Part shown: positions 58,347-64,000 of the stretch, in pieces | Layout: the number at the start of each line of letters is the position of its first letter | How positions within the stretch are numbered: position 1 is the first letter of the stretch | Origin: Adiantum capillus-veneris | Taxonomy: Eukaryota; Streptophyta; Polypodiopsida; Polypodiales; Pteridaceae | DNA: 64,000 nt | NCBI GenBank assembly: GCA_014529385.2 | Contig: CM043968.1 | Location: 131,312,018 to 131,376,017 of the forward strand | Reading direction: 5' to 3' | Position numbers and translations under genes: made by a program | Notes under the pieces: generated by a model | What the model was told of the DNA's origin: nothing | The model's input: the letters and a program-made list of their open reading frames with translations, nothing else | Database searches by the model: none

Positions 58347-59150
58347 TTAGTCATCCTTCATCTCATCATCATCGTCATCATCATCATGGCAATCATCCTC
58401 GCTAAGGCTTGCAGCTATGGGACTTAAATCATCGATCTCTCTCTCCTCTGTCTCGCGCTGATCCAAAGTAGTAGGCGGGAGAGAGTCGAAGATGTTCTCT
58501 ACTTCATTAGCTGTGGTAAAAATGGTTCTCCCCCGAGGTGTTACGGGAACTACGAACCAAAGTTTTGGTTGGTGGATTGATGGGATATATATGACCTATA
58601 GAAGAGAAGTTCAAAGTGAGTAACATTGGTATAATTAATGTTACAAGAAAATAAGGGTAAAGAAGGTAGTCACTCACCTGCTCACAATTGCATGGCAAAA
58701 CTAGATTTTCATACCTCCTTGTGTAATGCATACTAGAGTCCACCATGTAGAGGCCATTCTCATGTCGTCTAGACACATTTTCAAGCCACTTGCACTTGAA
58801 GATGAAGGTATGCAAGGTTCTAAAATTAACCTTTAGTTTCCTTTCAATAGTCCCACAATACCTGGCTTCATCACCATTTGTGTCAAAGTTTCCCATGATG
58901 CCACAATCCATGGTGGTTCGACGCTCGTCAATGTGGCATGTACGAAAGCAAGAAAAAACTATACAATATGGTCTAAGTATATGATTACTCTAACTTTGGT
59001 ATGCAACCTCGTGCATACTCCCATTCTTTGTTGGTGATGTTCTCATGCTTTTTCTTCAATCATTCTCTCATGAATCCACTCGGCACTAGTGCGATCTTGG
59101 TTACATGCAAGGTGTCTAGGAACTGGGGGTGGCCTCCTGCCTCCATGCGG
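58347..59150 (-). pseudogene. CACTA TNP2 fragment, DUF4216 and acidic tail
   Basis: FRTCHIDERRTTMDCGIMGN leads into DUF4216 (YCGTIERKLKVNFRTLHTFI, FKCKWLENVSRRHENG). The donor CAG|GTGAGT ends the exon at 58678. The next exon starts at 58595 (VIYIPSIHQPKLWFVVPVTP) and runs to TAA at 58347 with a DDDDDDDE tail. It closely parallels the exon structure at 33664-34404. Upstream, REWLKKKHE continues the frame to the edge of the H3-carrying element. Confidence 0.85.
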
Positions 59151-59161
59151 TTGCTTCCATG

Positions 59162-59194
59162 CATTAGGAAAAATATGGACTCTCCTTGGGACTT
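59162..59194. repeat. Left terminal inverted repeat of the H3-carrying element
   Basis: CATTAGGAAAAATATGGACT and the next 13 bases match the complement of 5808-5840 at 30 of 33 positions. GCTTCCATG precedes it (59153-59161). Confidence 0.6.
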
Positions 59195-59332
59195 TTTGAT
59201 TAGTGAAGGCTTAAGGGAGAACCAATCAGAAGGCTCTTGGGATATCACTTAGAGGGGGAGGAATGGTAGGGGTGCAGCCTAATTGTCTCCCTCTTCAATG
59301 CTTGGTTCTTAGAGAGAGGTGGGAGGTAGGCT

Positions 59333-59364
<32 letters not shown>
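59333..59364. repeat. Poly-G tract, 32 bases
   Basis: A pure G run about 170 bp inside the left end, mirrored by C runs near the right end. Length may be misassembled in the source data. Confidence 0.9.
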
Positions 59365-59365
<1 letters not shown>

Positions 59366-59529
59366 AAATAGGAGGAAAGAGGTGTCATAAAAGATGGAGG
59401 GACCCCCCCAAAAAAAATGCACATGCTTAAAAACCCTAAAAAATGAAATTTTTAAAAAGTTTCAAAGTTGACTCATTTGTCTCCAAAACTACCCCAAAAC
59501 ATAAACTAACTTAAAAAATTCAATTTTCC

Positions 59530-59870
59530 CCCCCAAAATCCACTTTTCTCTCTCTCCCTCACTACTTTTCTGTCCCACGCTCTCCCTCTTCTCCCTCCTC
59601 CCATTCTCTCTCTATAGTCAAGGCAGCCATCAACAAAAGCTTTCCACCACTCTCTTCCTCTTTCCATATCTCCCCCTTCTCTCACACCTCCATGAACCCT
59701 CTACAGTCCCACACTCCATAGCCCACAGCTCCACTATCCTCTCTACCTCTCACTCCTCCCCTCTTTCTCTATCTCCACTGTCAAAGCCACCATAGCGACC
59801 ATAGGAAGATCGCCTCACTCTCCCCTCAGCTTCTCATTCTTTCTCCATAGTACCCACACACAATAGCCCA
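59530..59870 (+). promoter_or_regulatory. Pyrimidine-rich region upstream of gene Y
   Basis: CT-rich sequence (CTCTCTCTCCC, CTCCCTCTTCTCCC) before gene Y, resembling the pyrimidine patches of plant core promoters. No clear TATA box. Confidence 0.35.
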
Positions 59871-59944
59871 CAGCCTTGCCGACTTCTCTCCCTCACCTTC
59901 CTCCCACCCATTTCAAATCCCTTCCTAAGCCCAACTTCCCAAGC

Positions 59945-61177
59945 ATGTCCATGCATAGACGGCCCAAACCAAAGATAGAGGAGATTGTGTTGCACAACAC
60001 AAAAGATTCAGAGGGATATGGATCCCACAGGTATTCAAAAAGGGTGCATGGGTCTACATGCAACCGTCACGTGCTAGACCTCATCGCGTACGATGTCGAG
60101 GCGTATTGGAACGTCATCGGAAGGGCCGACTATTGGCATTCAAAGAAACCAAGTCTCGAATGGTGGCCATCATGCAACACGTGTACAGTGCAGCTGAGAT
60201 CCACCTCAAGAGAGCTTCAACTCAATTTTCACCTCATTGTAAGTCTTCATGGTTTAGCTATCCCATGCATATGTCATGTTTACGTTTATGCGATCATTAT
60301 GTCTGACTAAGGGCATTTGTAAAGATGTTTTTCCATCCAGCTTAGTTGAGGAGTAGCCGCTTGAGTGCCTCTCACGCACTCAAGCTTAGTTGAGGAGTAG
60401 CCGCTTGAGTGCCTCTCATGCACGTTCATGGTTGTGCATGCTCACATTGAGGAGCTTATGTTTCCTAATGTCTCATCGAAAAAACTTACCAAGCAGCGAA
60501 TATTCATGTACTCCCACAAGTACGTGGTGCCGAAGTCAAGCCAAAGCTATGGTAGGTTAGAAGCCGTGGAGACACCCTCATTGCATCGTGCAGAATGGCC
60601 AACTCCATACCATTGGGCCTTGCTTTCTTTCAAATGCAAGGTGCTGCAAGATTTCCAAGGGTCCTTAAAGTTTAATTAGGCAACCAGATCGCTAGGTCTC
60701 AGTTGGCATTGTCCCATTCATTTGTTTGTGCATGCATTCCGCTCTCTTTCAATTGTAGAAACACCAACAATGTTTGTTTGTTGCAAAGAAGTTGACATAG
60801 ATGCAATCGACACCATTCTAGGTGTCAATTGGGGCTATGTTGACGGTTTGCATGACCGTCGTTATAAGTGCAATGTGTCCCCCACACAGCTTTGCCTTCG
60901 GTATTTGAAAGCAAGGTGCACCTTGTATGCACGCTTTAGCTACGAGAGGTGGATGCACAAACGTGGCAAATGGATGCCCTTGCAGTTGATAGCCGAAGAG
61001 GTTCAATCCTTTGAAATTCGTGTCCACATGCCCAATAATGAGGTGGAGGTGGTTGTAGTGAATCCGCATTGGACTCTTGCAAATCTTCGGGAACACTTTG
61101 TCATAATGGGATTCGAGGATGTCGGCAATGCAAGTTTCAAACTTGGACAACGCAAGGTCTGCTTTGTGCTTGCTTAG
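59945..61177 (+). pseudogene. Gene Y, unknown protein, probably multi-exon and broken
   Basis: ATG 59945 opens MSMHRRPKPKIEEIV and continues to VEAYWNVIGRADY. A frameshift near 60125 leads to RMVAIMQHVYSAAEIHLKRA and a strong donor GTAAGT at 60239. Coding-like frames resume at 60428-60679 (HKYVVPKSSQSYGRLEAVET) and at about 60760-61177 (GKWMPLQLIAEEVQSFEIRV). The last 50 residues, with FEIRVHMPNNEVEVVVVNP and WTLANLREHF, look like a ubiquitin-like beta-grasp domain; that is an impression from pattern. Exact introns are not resolved. It is encoded with gene X on the rightward side of the H3-carrying element. Confidence 0.45.
60339..60424. repeat. About 43-bp tandem duplication
   Basis: AGCTTAGTTGAGGAGTAGCC begins both units (60340 and about 60383). 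It lies next to a possible acceptor (TTTTTCCATCCAG) of gene Y. Confidence 0.8.
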
Positions 61178-61470
61178 CTACCTTTTCTTATTTTTTGTGG
61201 GTATTTGTATTTTGATTGTCCACTTTTTGGTTGTGTAGATTGGAAGGCGGATGGAGGCCACTATGCTTGTTTACAAAGATTGGGCTACAGACGAAATCAT
61301 CTTGTCTAAGTGAATTGGCTTGTAACTTTAATCATTTATATATTGGATATTTTATTAAAGATTTTGAAAAGTTTTAAGGTGTTGTACTTGATTTTGTACT
61401 TGAGTTTTAAGGTAGTGTAAATTTATTTTTAAAATAAATATTTTTTATTTTTTTCGAGATGGAATATGTC

Positions 61471-61478
61471 TATATAAG
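61471..61478 (+). promoter_or_regulatory. TATA box of gene X
   Basis: TATATAAG lies 88 bases before the gene X start codon at 61559, in a good position for a plant promoter. Confidence 0.65.
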
Positions 61479-61558
61479 GGGGACCACCTCCTCATTTCAC
61501 CATTTTCATCCCAGCATTGCAGAGAGACCTAGCATACCCAATCACGCAAAGAGAAGAC

Positions 61559-63120
61559 ATGGCTGCTACTAGTGCTTTAGATGCATTCCTTACTGAGGTT
61601 GGGCATGCAAATTGCCCTAAGCTTCAAGCATTTTTCACAACCCAACCCGATTTGGAAACCACCTTGACCCTCCACTCTCAATCTCTTGAGCACATTACTT
61701 CATACATTTCCACGTGCATGGGGAGATTCATTATTGAGTTACCAAACCGGCCAGGGCAATGGGTCCATGAAGGCCTTCTCCACCACATCTACCAAGGGGA
61801 CATGCCATTTCATTAGTGGCTTGCACACTTTGCTACCATAGCACAACCCACCGGACAATCTGTGCGGCTTGAAGTTGATGATGTGCGAGCAATGCGTAAG
61901 GGAAGGATCAAAAACACTTTTTTCTCTGTTCAGGCCATAATGATCTTCCTCCTTCACGAGTGCCCAGCAGGCCCTGACGTAGTGCTACCACACTTGCAGA
62001 TCGGCGGGGTACTGGCTGATGTGAAGGACCCCAAGCCTGCGGCCATTGACTCATCTGCAGAGGAGAGGACACTTGCCTTGACCTATCCTGTAGGGATTCA
62101 AGGCCTCTTGGAGGCCTCTCCATCTGTCGGTTCATCCTCGGGACCGCCAGAAGGAACCACCACTCGGGATGCCATACCTGAGGTAGAGATTACCCGCTTC
62201 TCCTCCATTGTGGTGGGTGGGGAGTAGTTTGTGTTTATGCACGATCTGGAGAAATCCTTTAAGGTTCTCATGGATGAGTGTTTCGCCATCCTCGATGCCC
62301 ATGGCAAGTTTGAGGTTGATACCACCACCTCCCATGATGATGATCTCCTACTGCCCATGGGGAATACTTTGGCAGACACAGTGGCGATCGCACAAGCCGA
62401 GGTGGCAGCAGCCGAGCAGGCCAAGGTCTCTGAGGAGGAGTTTGTGGCCGTGCAAGCCATGTGTTTGGATAAACGTGAAAGAGTGGATTCACCACCACCT
62501 GCTGCAACACCTGTTTTGCTTGATCGAAAGGGGAAGTCAAGTGTGGATCTTTACTTGCACCCGGATGCCGATGAGGAGGATCGTAGACAAGAGGTATAGA
62601 TGCTCACTTACATTTGATTGTTACAAATGATTTTGTTAATGTTATATCATAATTCTGTGCCATATCTCACAAAACCTATGTTTTGCAGGAGGTTCTGGAG
62701 GTTGACGCCTGGGCGCAACGGTCAGGGGGGAGGAGGACGCCGTTCCGACCTCAAGCGGCACTTGCTCACTACCTCGGCACACTTCCGACTGGTGTCGTGG
62801 TGTTTGTCCATGCCGACTACTCTCCCAATGGTCGCTACAACATATTTGCTCTCCGTTCACTCTCCAAGGCGTTGTGTTTAACAACACTTGCTCAATCGGC
62901 CAACCTTGTAGTGCTTGGAAAGAAAGATTTTGCAATATCCACTTTCGGTGTTAATTTTCGCGGGCGCCTTATTGCCCATGTCAGCATGAACCAAGCTGTA
63001 GGGGTTAATGACACCCAAGAAATCAAAACCACTTTACTTAACAGGGAGCCACCCGAAAAGGCCAAGCGCCAGAAAAGTGTAATTCGAAAGATCCTAAAGC
63101 AAAAGCCGGATATCATGTAA
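61559..63120 (+). pseudogene. Gene X, unknown protein, two in-frame TAG codons
   Basis: Exon 1 is 61559-62593 and exon 2 is 62689-63120, with intron donor GAG|GTATAG and acceptor TTTTGCAG|, phase 0, 489 codons in all. Exon 1 is one frame interrupted only by TAG at 61814 and TAG at 62225; both would be CAG (Gln) by a single C-to-T change. It starts MAATSALDAFLTEVGHANCP. An Ala/Glu-rich stretch (AEVAAAEQAKVSEEEF) may be helical. Exon 2 has a compact basic-ended region (LAHYLGTLPTGVVVFVHADY, LGKKDFAISTFGVNFRGRL) and a KR-rich tail. No domain recognised. It faces the H3-like gene across the hairpin spacer. The left copy (2-265) has lost the stop. Confidence 0.6.
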
Positions 63121-63356
63121 AGCATTGATTTATTTAATGAAACTAATTTTTGGTGTCTACGACTCTTACTTGCAAGGTTTTGAATTTCTTATATGTTGGG
63201 CTTCCATTGTGTATGACAAGCACCATAATTTCTGATATGACTACTAAAGGGTTTGGCAGGCATTAAAATTATTAAAATGCATACTTTGTTATATCTAGGC
63301 TTCCAAAGTTGTGGATGTGCCTACTAAAAATTCTTGGAAGGCTCTAAAATGGGCTA

Positions 63357-63420
63357 CCACAAGGGCGTGCATTTGGCCCTTCCATCAGCAAATGAAAGGG
63401 GAAAATGCGCGCCCTTGTGG
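63357..63420. repeat. Hairpin 1 (right copy)
   Basis: Same hairpin as 439-502 with one mismatch in the stem (GCGTGC against GCGCGC). A compensating-looking change extends the stem by TA at its base (TACC...GGTA). Confidence 0.85.
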
Positions 63421-63778
63421 TAGATGATTTTGGACCCATCTAGGAGCATACCTAGGTGCAAAACAAAAAGACAAGACATTAATATGTTTTATCTGCTCAT
63501 TTGGGGTAATCTTAAGCCCATCTTGGCCCAGATACTGAAAGTTGTACTAACAAACCACAAGAGGAAACTATGTGGCAATCTCTAGCCCATTTTGGAGTAT
63601 AGGACTGACTTCACAGATGCAATAACCATCCTTCAAAATTTCTATGCTACATGGACTAAGGGGGGATGATTGCCAGATGCATCTACGCTAATTGAAGCAT
63701 TGAATCAAACAAAATATCCTTATTGCTTGTTAAAATTATCTGGAAACCATTGGAAAGTGTTTGGAATGCACTAGAAAA

Positions 63779-63852
63779 GGCTGCCACAAGGGCGCGCATT
63801 TTGTCCATCTATATGCCTCTGGAAGCCCCAAATGCGCGCCCTTGTGGCAGCC
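63779..63852. repeat. Hairpin 2 (right copy)
   Basis: Same 23-bp perfect arms as 861-934; differences from the left copy fall in the loop and flank. Confidence 0.85.
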
Positions 63853-64000
63853 AATTTGGGGGCATACCAAGCCATTTTCAACACTTTGTAGATGCTTTTT
63901 CCATGCAATAGTGAGTCACATAGCATGGATGCATCAAGAAGTGCATGCCCCACTTAGCCAAGGTGCTTAACGTAGGCAAGTTTTCACAATAACAACCTAA

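Larger units (their letters stand above)
62919..64000. repeat. Direct repeat, right copy (partner 1-1082)
   Basis: Same content as 1-1082, reaching the window edge. It starts inside gene X exon 2; the part of the right copy to the left of 62919 has no partner only because the left copy is cut by the window. Confidence 0.95.

Noticed and set aside
60428-60679. Separate 83-codon gene
   Set aside because: More likely an internal exon of gene Y; its start Met has no promoter context.

Overview
The window looks like repeat-rich nuclear DNA of a land plant. The evidence is the mix of plant-type mobile elements: En/Spm-CACTA elements with TNP2 and its DUF4218/DUF4216 tail, a Tat-lineage Ty3/gypsy element with two RNase H domains, a chromodomain Ty3/gypsy element, a Ty1/copia element primed by initiator tRNA-Met, and long GA and CA microsatellites. 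I cannot name the species. I see no ordinary host gene, no RNA gene and no CRISPR array; almost everything recognisable is mobile DNA, and most of it is broken.

The most interesting content is at the two edges. Bases 1-1082 and 62919-64000 are direct copies, about 98% identical by eye and with no net indel. They are the overlapping middle of two copies of one element, and each copy is cut by a window edge. The right copy shows its left half: a terminal inverted repeat (59162-59194), a G-run, gene Y (+), gene X (+). The left copy shows its right half: a histone H3-like gene (-), a spliced transposase-like gene (-), a C-run, and the matching inverted repeat (5808-5840). Joined on the overlap, the element would be about 9.6 kb, with two rightward and two leftward genes meeting over a spacer that holds two strong hairpins. 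Both ends sit in pieces of a CACTA TNP2 gene (DUF4218 side at 5841-6356, DUF4216 side at 58347-59150), so the element appears to have jumped into a CACTA element. I know of no described transposon with this gene set. The H3-like gene is the strongest single observation.

Layout, left to right. 1-5840: left copy of the H3-carrying element. 5841-8820: CACTA remnants, microsatellites and a diverged LTR. 8821-13769: Ty1/copia element with a truncated 5' LTR. 13770-16260: remnant of a minus-strand LTR element. 16260-38033 plus an LTR to about 39385: a plus-strand chromodomain Ty3/gypsy element, split twice. A Tat-type element (17924-29523) lies in its reverse transcriptase with a 4-bp target duplication ATAG, and a CACTA element (31442-37880) lies in its chromodomain with a 3-bp duplication CAT. 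Both original reading frames are restored when the insertions are removed. 39.4-45.7 kb: decayed DNA with a tandem array derived from a CACTA 5' region. 45750-47099: a piggyBac-like non-autonomous element with TTAA ends. 47.8-48.15 kb: a fossil of the transposase-like gene. 48.2-55.85 kb: a CACTA 3' half whose end region and flank are duplicated. 55.85-58.3 kb: a copia gag scrap and unassigned DNA. 58.35-64 kb: CACTA scrap and the right copy of the H3-carrying element.

All ORF joins and splice sites below come from reading the sequence by eye. Domain assignments are from remembered family motifs, not from searches.
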